64,000 bases of DNA, taken from positions 434,001 through 498,000 of the forward strand of contig NZ_LR593887.1 of assembly GCF_901538355.1 (NCBI RefSeq), in the 5' to 3' direction. Position 1 is the first letter of the stretch. Each line of letters begins with the position of its first letter. The DNA is from Tuwongella immobilis (GTDB taxonomy: Bacteria; Planctomycetota; Planctomycetia; Gemmatales; Gemmataceae). Position numbers and translations under genes: made by a program. Of the stretch, positions 27,279-35,381 are shown piece by piece. The notes under the pieces were generated by a model. It saw only the letters and a list, made by a program, of their open reading frames with translations, was not told the DNA's origin and searched no databases.

Positions 27279-29419
27279 CTACGGAAGGATGCGAAGTTTT
27301 CCCAGGCGATTGCCATCCGCGTAGCGTTTGCGAGCGGCGGACAATGCCGCTGTGATGGCATCGGCCGATGCGGGGCGACCTGTGGCATCCACAGCGTGGG
27401 AAATCGTCAAGGAACGCGGCGCAATCATCGCCAGCAAATCGCCGAAGTCGTAATGCGACAAAGCGTTCGGGACGACATTCGTGAATTGATTCTGTGACAG
27501 GGGAGTCTGTGTGACCCACTGCCAGGAGAGGATCGATCGTTCGAGTGTCAGCGACTTCACCGATGGTTCCAAGGCCGCCAGATGCAGCCCAATCGGACCA
27601 CAGGAACCGATCGCAACCAGTTCCACACCATGCGGTTGAGCATTCAGATGCTTCAACAATATCTGTCCATCCTCGACCCGCTGACCGAGCAGCGGTCGAT
27701 TCAAGTGCATGGCCAAAAACGCTTCGCGCGAATCGACGCCGTGATAATTGGGCTTTCCGGCAGGCGAAATGCCTGGCGCGGTGGTTCCCATGCCTCGCAA
27801 ATCGGCGGCGATTACAGTTCGCCCCGCCGCGAGCGCATCCGCGAACCATAGCCCGATCGGGGATCGATCGCCATCGGATTTTGCGCAAGTCCATGGCCTG
27901 CTTCATGAAGCAGTAGAATTGGCGGGAGTTTGGCGGCTGCTCCGGTCATGGTCTTGGAGCGAATTTCCGCAATTGTCAGTGGAACGCCAGATTTCGGTGT
28001 GATAATTTGCGTGCGAATCATTCGGTCGCCGACGGTGCGTGGCTCGCTCCAGGGCGATGCGGTGAAGTCCAGTCGGCTGGGCGAAATGCCAATCAGTCGG
28101 CGAATGGTATCTTGTTGTTGAGCAAAGGTTTGTGACAATTGCTGACGTTTGACGGCGAGTTCGGCGGCCCATTGCGCATTGAGGGTGAAGACGCTGACGC
28201 CGTGACGATCTTCTAATATTTGACCCGATCGCGTGCAGTTGAGATCGGCGACGGATTCAAGCGGCAACTCAGTTTCGGTGATCGGCGAATCGATGTGCTT
28301 CAGCCAGCGGGACATCCAGCGCACCATGCCTTCGCGGTGGGCTTTGGGGTAGCCGTGTGGCGTGTCGGATTCGAGAAGCTCGACCCGTTCGGGGAATCCG
28401 AGTCGGGAATAGAGCCGTTTCGCTTCGCGGAATGTGGTCCAGGTGCCTTGAATGTCGAAAAAATCGCGGGTGGCGGCACAAATGAGCGTCGGTTTGGGGG
28501 CACGCAACGCCAGAAAATCGGCGTGATCGAAGCCTGCGGCGACCTGCCCAGGGAGGTTCTGTTCGCCATCTTGCGGGCCGATGGTGGCAAATAATCGTTC
28601 GAATGTGGTGAGATAACACGATGGGGCGGCCGCTTGAATGCGGTCGTCGAGTGCCATCAGATATGCGGTGAGCGTGCCACCGCCGGAGCAGCCGGTGCAG
28701 CCGATCCGCTTGGCATCGACCTCGGGCCGACTGGTGAGATAATCCACCGCGCGGATGGCGTCCCAAATGCGATAGCTGGCGGTGCAACGGCCGCCGAGTA
28801 ATGCTCCAACGCCCGTCATGGTATGTTCGGAGGTGCTGCCGGGGAGCGTCGGCTTCCCGAGTGCGTCCAACGCTTGCACGCGCTCGCCTTGTCCAATCGG
28901 ATCATACGTCATCGCCACAAAGCCATTCTGTACCAGCAGTTGCGCTGCTCGCTGTTGATAGTCGGCGGCTTTGCCGGTCTGACTGTGTCCCACTGGAATC
29001 AGCACCGCTGGGAAGGGACCAGGCCCATCGGGGAGATATAAATTGGCGGTCACATGATGATTAGGGCGACTTTCAAAGATCATTTTTTCGATGCGATACC
29101 CCTTGCGGACCAACGTGCCGGTTCGCTCGGGACGCAAGGGCGTTCGTTCGGGGAATCCACCGATGGCGGTGATGAACTGCTGACGCAGCCGATTCTGACG
29201 TGCGGTAATCTGTTCGGGTGTCTGTGCGGCGGCGACATCGGCGAGTCGGGCCTGAAACGCCGGTTGGCATTCCGCCTGAAGGAATGCATCCAGCCATTTG
29301 CGAGCGGGAATGTCGCGGAATCGCGGATCGTTCGCAGGGTCGGCCGCCATCGCCGAGCAACCGAACCACAGCCCGCCCACCATCAGCATTCGTCCGAACC
29401 ACTTGCCTAGCAACGACAT
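27279..29419 (-). pseudogene. Exported double alpha/beta-hydrolase with a frameshift
   Basis: Two frames together encode one ~714-residue protein. The first part (from ATG 29419, signal peptide ending CSAMAADP) is an acetyl-xylan-esterase/prolyl-oligopeptidase-like hydrolase with the nucleophile motif GCTGCSGGG and a HGYPKAHREGM segment. The second hydrolase-like part starts PPILLLHEAGHG and is broken at the CCCC tract (27859-27862 on the plus strand as GGGG). With five C the frame continues as DPPIGLWFADALAAGRTVIA and runs to 27279. The 27812 stop is thus an artefact of the shift. The gene is a recent pseudogene, a slippage-variable gene or a sequencing error. The second module lacks an obvious nucleophile elbow. 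Confidence 0.85.
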
Positions 29420-29558
29420 CGGCGCATCTCCCGCACTGCGAGTGATTCTTCCCCAGATGCCGATGCTAATCCGCTCGCCACGCCATTGCAAGCAATCGCA
29501 CGCGAAAAGATTTCACGAGGCGGAATTGCACCATTGGCATGACCATTCGGGTGTGGTG

Positions 29559-29583
29559 GCTCCCCCGAGTGGGGTGGGGGAGC
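29559..29583 (-). terminator. GC-rich hairpin after the GH3-like gene
   Basis: GCTCCCCC (29559-29566) pairs with GGGGGAGC (29576-29583). It lies 24 bases after the stop of the GH3-like gene on the minus strand. No T-run follows, so it may mark mRNA ends rather than act as a classical terminator. Confidence 0.35.
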
Positions 29584-29606
29584 GGCTGCGGCGATTGTGG
29601 GTGGGG

Positions 29607-31169
29607 TTAGTTGCGGGTGGCGAAGAATTCGGTCATTTGCAGGGTGAGTTTGCCGCTGTTATCCATTCGCGGCAGTTTGTGCTGTCCGCCCAGTTTGCCG
29701 ACCGATTTCATCCATTCCAGGAAGCCACCGGGGGGGACGATGCGGATTTCGGGCAGCAGCATGGTCAGGTCGCCAACGCGGTGTGCCTGATAATCTTCGT
29801 TGATGCGTGAGAGTGTGGTGTCCAAGACTTCGGCGAATTGTCGCAGGTCTTTCGGCGGCGTTTTGAATTCGATGAAGTAGCGATGGTAGCCGGGTTTGCT
29901 CGGATCGTTGGGGAAGATGGGGCCGACGTGCCAATCGATGCTGGTGGCGCCGGTGGCGGCGGAGGCTTCGGCGACGGCCTTTTCCACTTCTTCGCTGATG
30001 AGATGTTCCCCGAATGCGGAGAGGAAATACTTTGTTCGACCGGTGAATTGAATCAGCGGAATATCGCGGCGTTCGAAGCGGACGGTGTCGCCGACCAAGT
30101 AGCTGAAGACGCCGGCGCAAGTGGTCAGTACGACGGCGTAATTGACATTGAGATCGACATTCGCCAATGTGTGCCGGGGAGCGTCGGGGTTGCCGAGTTC
30201 CTCGAAGGGGATGAACTCGAAGAAGATGCCGTGATCGGGGATGATCCGAAGTCGTTGATGGCGTGGATCTTCCGTCGCAATGAAACCTTCCGAGCAGGGG
30301 TAGGTTTCGATCATCTTGACTTGATCGGAACCGATTTCGCGCTCAAAGAGTTCGCGGTAGGGGTCGAACTTGGTGCCGCCGTGGACGACGAGGCGGAGTG
30401 TGGGCCAAATTTCGGCGAGCGTGGCTTTGCCGGTGCGCTGCTTGAGGCGATCGAACAGCACAATCAGCCAAGCGGGGATGCCGGAGATGGCAGTGATTGG
30501 CAGATTGGCAGAAAGGTCGGCCAGGCGTTCGATTTTCTCTTCCCAGTTGGTGAGCAGGCTGATTTCCAACGGGGGGAAGGTGTACGGTCGGACAATGGGC
30601 GAAACTTCGCGGGAGGCGATGCCGCTCAAATCGCCGCTGAGTGATCCGTTCGGAAGTCGATTCAAGGCGGTGCTGCCGCCGAAGAAGAACAGAAGTCCCG
30701 TCAGGGTTTCATCTTGCGGAAAGCAGGCGCGGTACAATCCAAAGGTGGTGAACGCCGCTTTGCGATTGGAATTGAGCATGTCCCGAGTGACGGGGATGTA
30801 TTTGGTGGTGCCCGAGGTGGTGCCCGACGACAGGGCGTAATACGGGGCATCTTCCGGCCAGGTGGTGCCAGCCAGGGTGGGGTACGAATCTCTCCAGTAG
30901 CCGGTCCAGAATGCCTCGTAATCGCGGACGGGCACGCGGCGTTGGTAGTCGCGGATGCTGCGGATGCGGCGGAAATCGTGATCGATGCCGAAGCGCGTCT
31001 GTTTCGCCCGCTGAATCAGACTCATCAGGGTGCGTTCTTGGGTGGCGGCAAGATCCAGATGGTCGAGGGTGAGCATCCGCTTGCGGGCCGCGAGATTGAC
31101 CGCCCGATCCGCAACGCGACGAGTCAACCGATGGTCCGCCACACCAGCCAGCAACGACGTGACACCCAT
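29607..31169 (-). CDS. GH3-family adenylating ligase (auxin-responsive GH3-like)
   Basis: A 520-residue enzyme of the ANL superfamily GH3 branch. It has the ATP-phosphate loop YALSSGTTSGTTKYIPVT, the middle motif YPCSEGFIA, YLVGDTVRF and FGEHLISEEVEKAV, all GH3 hallmarks. Plant members conjugate jasmonate or auxin to amino acids; bacterial members exist but their acyl substrates are mostly unknown. No signal peptide. ATG at 31169 is chosen because the longer frame has no homology before it. About 120 bases downstream of the DUF4240 gene on the same strand. Confidence 0.88.
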   Translation of the reverse strand: MGVTSLLAGVADHRLTRRVADRAVNLAARKRMLTLDHLDLAATQERTLMSLIQRAKQTRFGIDHDFRRIRSIRDYQRRVPVRDYEAFWTGYWRDSYPTLAGTTWPEDAPYYALSSGTTSGTTKYIPVTRDMLNSNRKAAFTTFGLYRACFPQDETLTGLLFFFGGSTALNRLPNGSLSGDLSGIASREVSPIVRPYTFPPLEISLLTNWEEKIERLADLSANLPITAISGIPAWLIVLFDRLKQRTGKATLAEIWPTLRLVVHGGTKFDPYRELFEREIGSDQVKMIETYPCSEGFIATEDPRHQRLRIIPDHGIFFEFIPFEELGNPDAPRHTLANVDLNVNYAVVLTTCAGVFSYLVGDTVRFERRDIPLIQFTGRTKYFLSAFGEHLISEEVEKAVAEASAATGATSIDWHVGPIFPNDPSKPGYHRYFIEFKTPPKDLRQFAEVLDTTLSRINEDYQAHRVGDLTMLLPEIRIVPPGGFLEWMKSVGKLGGQHKLPRMDNSGKLTLQMTEFFATRN

Positions 31170-31288
31170 GCCGCAAAATCCTTCCCACGAAACGCACGCG
31201 CTGCGCATGCAAATATCCCCTACCAGTGTAGGGCGCAACCCGGTCAAAGGCGAGCGGTTGTGCTGCATCCGGCCGGGAGAGAACGGGC

Positions 31289-31795
31289 TCAATTCCCCGC
31301 ATCAGGTGATTCGTCGCTTGGCCAGCCGGCTTGATTGGAACAGGATTCTCGGGAGATGCCGGAGTTGGGGACTTCGCCGAATTTTTCTTCGTGCAGATGC
31401 CAGGACAGGTAGCACATGGCCTCGCATTCAGCGTCGCAGATGGCTTTGGCGGGATCGGCGAGAACCGCTTCGTAGTATGCTCGTCCAATGGCGACAATGA
31501 AGCCGCGGCAGTACAGAAAGCCATCATCCGAGCCATCGGTGTGGGCGTGAATGTCGGCGCGGTCGATGTCAAAGAGTTTGCGTTCGAGAATGCGATCGAA
31601 GGCGAGTAACTCCTCTTGGGATAGGGAGTTGAGTTCTTCGGTGATGGCGTCGATGACATCGTCGAGCGTCTCTTCGAGGGCGAGTGCGCGTTCTTCGGAG
31701 AGTTTGCCGGCGACGAGTTTGTCGCGGGTTTTGGTTTTGCCGCCGACTGCCATCCAGCCGGTTTCGATGATGGCCCAAAATCGGTTCTCATCCAT
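31289..31795 (-). CDS. DUF4240 protein
   Basis: A 168-residue acidic protein opening with MDENRFWAIIETGW, the signature of DUF4240. It continues with a charged helical region and LYCRGFIVAIGRAYYEAVLADP; the C-terminal ~25 residues look disordered. The family function is not established; members are often found as stand-alone cytoplasmic proteins, some near toxin-immunity loci. The start ATG is at once followed by the conserved motif. It shares a strand with the GH3-like ligase gene downstream. Confidence 0.85.
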   Translation of the reverse strand: MDENRFWAIIETGWMAVGGKTKTRDKLVAGKLSEERALALEETLDDVIDAITEELNSLSQEELLAFDRILERKLFDIDRADIHAHTDGSDDGFLYCRGFIVAIGRAYYEAVLADPAKAICDAECEAMCYLSWHLHEEKFGEVPNSGISRESCSNQAGWPSDESPDAGN

Positions 31796-31834
31796 GAGGA
31801 AATCCGATCAATCGATGATGGTGGAAATGACAAT

Positions 31835-31914
31835 GGCTCCCGACGCAGCATGCCGCGTGAGGAGCCAAAAGACAAGTCCGAATGAGGAAGCGTTGGCCGG
31901 TCGTGCGTCGGGAG
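31835..31914 (-). promoter_or_regulatory. Alternative hairpins between methyltransferase and DUF4240 genes
   Basis: GGCTCC (31835-31840) can pair with GGAGCC (31861-31866). The overlapping CTCCCGACGCA (31837-31847) is perfectly complementary to TGCGTCGGGAG at 31904-31914. The two structures exclude each other, as in a transcription attenuator. The short one is followed on the minus strand by a T-rich stretch, so a plain terminator for the methyltransferase gene is also possible. Confidence 0.35.
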
Positions 31915-31923
31915 ACGGGTCGA

Positions 31924-32577
31924 TCAGGCGCTGGCGGGGTTGTTCCCGGGCGCATCGGTGCGATACTTTTTGCAGGTGTAGACACCGCCGGGCGGCATGT
32001 TGAGCGGCACCAGCTCGAACTTCACTTGCTGGAAGTACTTGCGATACAATCGCCAGTAGACATACGGCATGTTGGTGAGCTGTCGGAAGTCACCTTCGGG
32101 GCTGAGTCGTCGGGCGCTGCTGGCGATGATGGCATCGCGCAGTTCGGCGGGGAACGACGGCAGCGGCAAGCCGGAAACAACGTGATCGACGGTGGGGATT
32201 CCCCGCGAGTCGAGCAGTTCGTCCATCTTGGCGGCATCGGCTTCGGCGATATCGGCACCGGGGAATCGTGCCCGGAGTCGGGCGCAGAAATCCGGGTCGC
32301 GTTCGACGACAATCAGCTTGGTATGCGGCTTGACCCGTTTGAGGAGTTCCGCCGTGATCGGCCCGGTGCCGGCACCTAACTCGATAATGCACTGGGCTTT
32401 ATCGAAATCGATGCCTCGCAGCATGGCTCGGGACAGGAATCCCGAACTGGGCGAGAAGGAGGCGATGGCGGTTCCATGCTTGAGGAACTTTTGCGTCATC
32501 AGCATCCAGTCGGGCCGTCGTTTTTCCGAGCGTTCCGGGGGTGGCGAGGGCAACTTCTCATCGGGTGCGGTCGTCAT
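31924..32577 (-). CDS. Phospholipid N-methyltransferase-like SAM methyltransferase
   Basis: A 217-residue class I methyltransferase. A disordered N-terminus is followed by the helix MLMTQKFLKHGTAIASFSPSS, motif I CIIELGAGTGPITAELL, VVERDPDF, and the catalytic-loop segment VVSGLPLPSFP. This order resembles bacterial PmtA-type phosphatidylethanolamine methyltransferases and KsgA relatives. The start overlaps the hydrolase stop upstream as ATGA, so the two are co-translated. Lipid as substrate is inferred from family. Confidence 0.8.
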   Translation of the reverse strand: MTTAPDEKLPSPPPERSEKRRPDWMLMTQKFLKHGTAIASFSPSSGFLSRAMLRGIDFDKAQCIIELGAGTGPITAELLKRVKPHTKLIVVERDPDFCARLRARFPGADIAEADAAKMDELLDSRGIPTVDHVVSGLPLPSFPAELRDAIIASSARRLSPEGDFRQLTNMPYVYWRLYRKYFQQVKFELVPLNMPPGGVYTCKKYRTDAPGNNPASA

Positions 32578-33416
32578 GTCGTCGCTCGAGTCGGGTTCTT
32601 AAAAATCAACTGCGTCCAATGGGGTTGCGAGGTGGGTTGCGCATCGGTTAGGAAGTGCACCACCAGCCGATTGATCATCCAGGCTTTTTCAATCTGCGGA
32701 GCATGCCCACATTTGGGAATCATCAGGAAATGCCCCTGCGGGAGTTCGCGGGCGGCGATTTCAGCGGTTTCGGGGTCGACAATCTTGTCTTCTTGGGCGG
32801 CGATCAGCAGCGTGGGGCTTTGCAGGTGCTTCAGCTTGCTGCGAACGGTGTGCTCCATGGTGCCGCGAATGGTGCGCAGCAGGCCAGTTTTCCAGCGTCG
32901 GTTGGGGAACCGGGATTGATAGTACTCGACCATTCCCCGATCGATGTGCTGTCGCTTGTAGAAGACTCCCTTAACGACGGCAGGCATATCGTTGTGACGA
33001 ACGCCTTCCATAAAGGGGAGTTTTTCTTCGTCGCCCATGCCGGAGGGGCAGATGAGCACAACGCGGGAGACCAATTCGGGGTATCGGGTGGCAAACTCGA
33101 CGGCCACCTTCCCGCCCAGACTGCTGGCGACGAGATGGTAGGGGGGCGTTTGCACGAATTGATCGAGATACGCATGCAATTGTTCGACTAAGAAGTCGAT
33201 CGTGATCGGGAGTCCGTCTCGAATCCGACGATGCAGCACTTCCCCCTCGTAGGCCAAGATATTCGGGGTATGCACATCAAAGAATCGGGACCAAAAACGG
33301 CGGTTGCGGTACCAGGATTCCGCCTGTTCCGCCAACCCATTGATCAGGACCAGCGGTTGTCGGCGACCATACCCCTGAGGGGCGATCCGATCCAGCCAGG
33401 TCTGAAACGATGACAT
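32574..33416 (-). CDS. Alpha/beta-hydrolase
   Basis: A 280-residue cytoplasmic hydrolase. It shows the oxyanion segment LVLINGLAEQAESW, the nucleophile elbow ASSLGGK (Ser), the acid EDKIVDPETAE and His in IPKCGHAPQIEKA, giving a full Ser-Asp-His triad. It resembles esterases and dehalogenase-like fold members. ATG at 33416 is chosen since the upstream extension has no homology. Coupled by ATGA to a phospholipid-methyltransferase-like gene, which suggests joint action on a lipid; that is inference. Confidence 0.82.
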   Translation of the reverse strand: MSSFQTWLDRIAPQGYGRRQPLVLINGLAEQAESWYRNRRFWSRFFDVHTPNILAYEGEVLHRRIRDGLPITIDFLVEQLHAYLDQFVQTPPYHLVASSLGGKVAVEFATRYPELVSRVVLICPSGMGDEEKLPFMEGVRHNDMPAVVKGVFYKRQHIDRGMVEYYQSRFPNRRWKTGLLRTIRGTMEHTVRSKLKHLQSPTLLIAAQEDKIVDPETAEIAARELPQGHFLMIPKCGHAPQIEKAWMINRLVVHFLTDAQPTSQPHWTQLIFKNPTRATT

Positions 33417-33790
33417 GGACGCATGCTCCTGAGCCACGGCTTCATCATGAAAGCCGATTGACACGCATGGGAGAGCCGTCGAGATGACTATCTCGCATCG
33501 GGTCTTGGCCATTGTACGACCACTCTGAACCCATTTCCATCGTGGAATTCACCGGATTCCGATTTTCCCATCCTAGAATCCGGTTCGTGAGAATCTCCCG
33601 AAGATTTATGGATTCTTCTCCAGATCGCCAAATAGTTGCGAATTGAGTGGTCGGCACAATCGATTCAATCCGGCAAAAAGTCTCAACCGGTTTGGGGGAT
33701 TGTGCCGATCATTCCAAAACAGGACAGCCGGAAATGGCTGAAATCGACGCTGTTGGGTCGTTGGGAGCGATTTCCGGGGGTGATTGGATC
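33417..33790. other. Divergent intergenic region upstream of the polysaccharide export gene
   Basis: 374 bases without a supportable gene. A frame is open on the plus strand from 33647 into the export gene but lacks a ribosome site until GGGGG at 33776-33780. I see no clear promoter or dyad. Confidence 0.35.
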
Positions 33791-34657
33791 ATGACGCAAT
33801 TTCACGAGATGTGTCCCATGCACACGACGACGAACGCCCGCATTTGCCGGGGCTGGCTGATGGCGGCCCTCGTGCTGCTGGGGTTGGGGTGCCACTCCAC
33901 CAAGCAACACACCGTTGCACTGCCTCCACCGGGGACTGTGCCCAATGAAATGAACATGATTACCCTCCCCCCGTATGTGATTGCCCCGCCCGATGAATTG
34001 CTCATCGAAGTGGTGGCGGCTCCCACCGAAGCCGGCAAACCACCCACGCTGCTGACCCCGCAGCCGATCAGCGGGCGGCATCCGGTGCGGCCCGATGGCA
34101 CGGTCGGACTCGGCGTCTACGGGATGGTGCAAATGGCCGGCCTGACGCTCGATCAAGCCAAAGAATCCATCCGCACGTTCCTTGCGCCACGGGTGAATAT
34201 CAAGCCCGAAGCCTTGCTCGTGGTGGTGGATGTCATCGGCTTTAACTCCAAGCAATACTTCGTCATTACGGATGGCGGCGGTCTGGGCGAAGGGGTGTTT
34301 CCATTCCCCTGTACCGGCAACGAAACCGTGCTCTCGGCGCTGGCCAACATCAACGGCATTCCGCAAGAAGGCTCGAAGCGGAACATCTGGGTCGCTCGCC
34401 GGAGTCCGCACGGGGGGCCGGATCAGATTCTGCCCGTCGATTGGGTCGGCATCACGCAGCATGGCATCACCGAAACCAACTGGCAGGTGTTGCCCGGCGA
34501 CCGGGTCTACGTCAAGGCCGACAAGTTTGTGAAGGCCGATCGCACGCTTAGCAAGGTGCTGGCTCCGTTCGAGCGGATCTTTGGTGTGACCCTCTTGGGT
34601 GCCAACACGTACAACCAAGTCTCGGGACGCGGCTTGCAGAACAACTTGAACCGCTAA
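33791..34657 (+). CDS. Polysaccharide export lipoprotein (Wza-like, short form)
   Basis: A 288-residue predicted lipoprotein: signal region followed by a lipobox (LGLGC, Cys34). A Poly_export domain follows (YVIAPPDELLIEVVAA, VRPDGTVGLGVYGMVQMAGLTLDQA) and then SLBB-like segments, ending NTYNQVSGRGLQNN. It should form or gate an outer-membrane export path for exopolysaccharide. The start is uncertain: ATG 33791 has GGGGG 10 bases upstream, while ATG 33809 and 33818 are possible. It heads a set of three exported proteins. Confidence 0.85.
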   Translation: MTQFHEMCPMHTTTNARICRGWLMAALVLLGLGCHSTKQHTVALPPPGTVPNEMNMITLPPYVIAPPDELLIEVVAAPTEAGKPPTLLTPQPISGRHPVRPDGTVGLGVYGMVQMAGLTLDQAKESIRTFLAPRVNIKPEALLVVVDVIGFNSKQYFVITDGGGLGEGVFPFPCTGNETVLSALANINGIPQEGSKRNIWVARRSPHGGPDQILPVDWVGITQHGITETNWQVLPGDRVYVKADKFVKADRTLSKVLAPFERIFGVTLLGANTYNQVSGRGLQNNLNR

Positions 34658-34678
34658 TCCCAACCATCGGCTAGAATA

Positions 34679-34706
34679 GTGGGGGCTGCTCTGTGGTGGC
34701 CCCCAC
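34679..34706 (+). promoter_or_regulatory. Hairpin between the first two genes of the export cluster
   Basis: GTGGGGGC (34679-34686) pairs perfectly with GCCCCCAC (34699-34706) around a 12-base loop. It lies 21 bases after the export gene stop and ends just before the TTGAGGG ribosome site of the next gene. It may be a partial terminator or a processing and stability element. No T-run follows. Confidence 0.4.
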
Positions 34707-34723
34707 AACTTGAGGGTGCAAAC

Positions 34724-35272
34724 ATGCAACGATCATGGCGATGGTTGGCAGCGGCGGCTCTGGTGGCATCACTCGGCTGGACCGAATCCGCTTCCGCCCA
34801 AGTCACCTACGGCAACCCTGGCGGATATGTCCGTCAACCGGTGGGTGGTCCCGGATTCGGCCCGAATGTGTTCAACCGCCAGTATCAGCCGATTAGCCCG
34901 TATCTGAATCTGTTGAACAACGGCAATAACCCAGCCGTGAACTACTACTACAATGTGCGACCCGGGGTGCCTGCGGGGGGATTCGTTGGCCCGAGCGGAC
35001 AATTCAACCCGCTGCAACAACGGCAAGGCTACTTCGGATCGGTGCCCACGTTCGAACAGAGCGTTGATCCGAACTACAACCCGGATTCCTTGCCGGAAAG
35101 TTACCTCAGTCCTACTGGGCATGGTAGTTCGTTCTACACGCATCGAAACTATTATTCGGTGCCGGGAGCGTACCGCGGTGGGGCGGGAGCGGCAGTTGGG
35201 CGACCGATGACGGCTCCGCAACGACCTGCGGCTTCGACCGGGAGCGGCGGCGGGAATTCCCCGACTCGCTAA
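34724..35272 (+). CDS. Exported planctomycete-type hypothetical protein
   Basis: A 182-residue exported protein. The signal peptide is at residues 1-25 (WLAAAALVASLGWTESASAQ). The mature part is rich in Gly, Pro, Asn and Tyr and contains ISPYLNLLNNGNNPAVNYYY, a pattern that recurs, from memory, in many planctomycete exported proteins. The tail is Gly/Ser/Pro-rich and disordered. TTGAGGG precedes the ATG at 34724. It lies between a polysaccharide export lipoprotein and another low-complexity exported protein, so an envelope or matrix role is suggested. Confidence 0.7.
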   Translation: MQRSWRWLAAAALVASLGWTESASAQVTYGNPGGYVRQPVGGPGFGPNVFNRQYQPISPYLNLLNNGNNPAVNYYYNVRPGVPAGGFVGPSGQFNPLQQRQGYFGSVPTFEQSVDPNYNPDSLPESYLSPTGHGSSFYTHRNYYSVPGAYRGGAGAAVGRPMTAPQRPAASTGSGGGNSPTR

Positions 35273-35381
35273 TGCGATCATTGGATCGTGGATGGCATAG
35301 ACGAATGGTTGCGGCGTCACTCGCATTCGTGCGAGGGGCCCGCGAGGATGGATCCCAAAACTCTCTCCAAGGACCGGAGAC

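Noticed and set aside
27046-27906. 286-codon minus-strand frame overlapping the TolC start and the hydrolase end
   Set aside because: Out of frame with both real genes; sequence is Arg/Cys-rich without domains.
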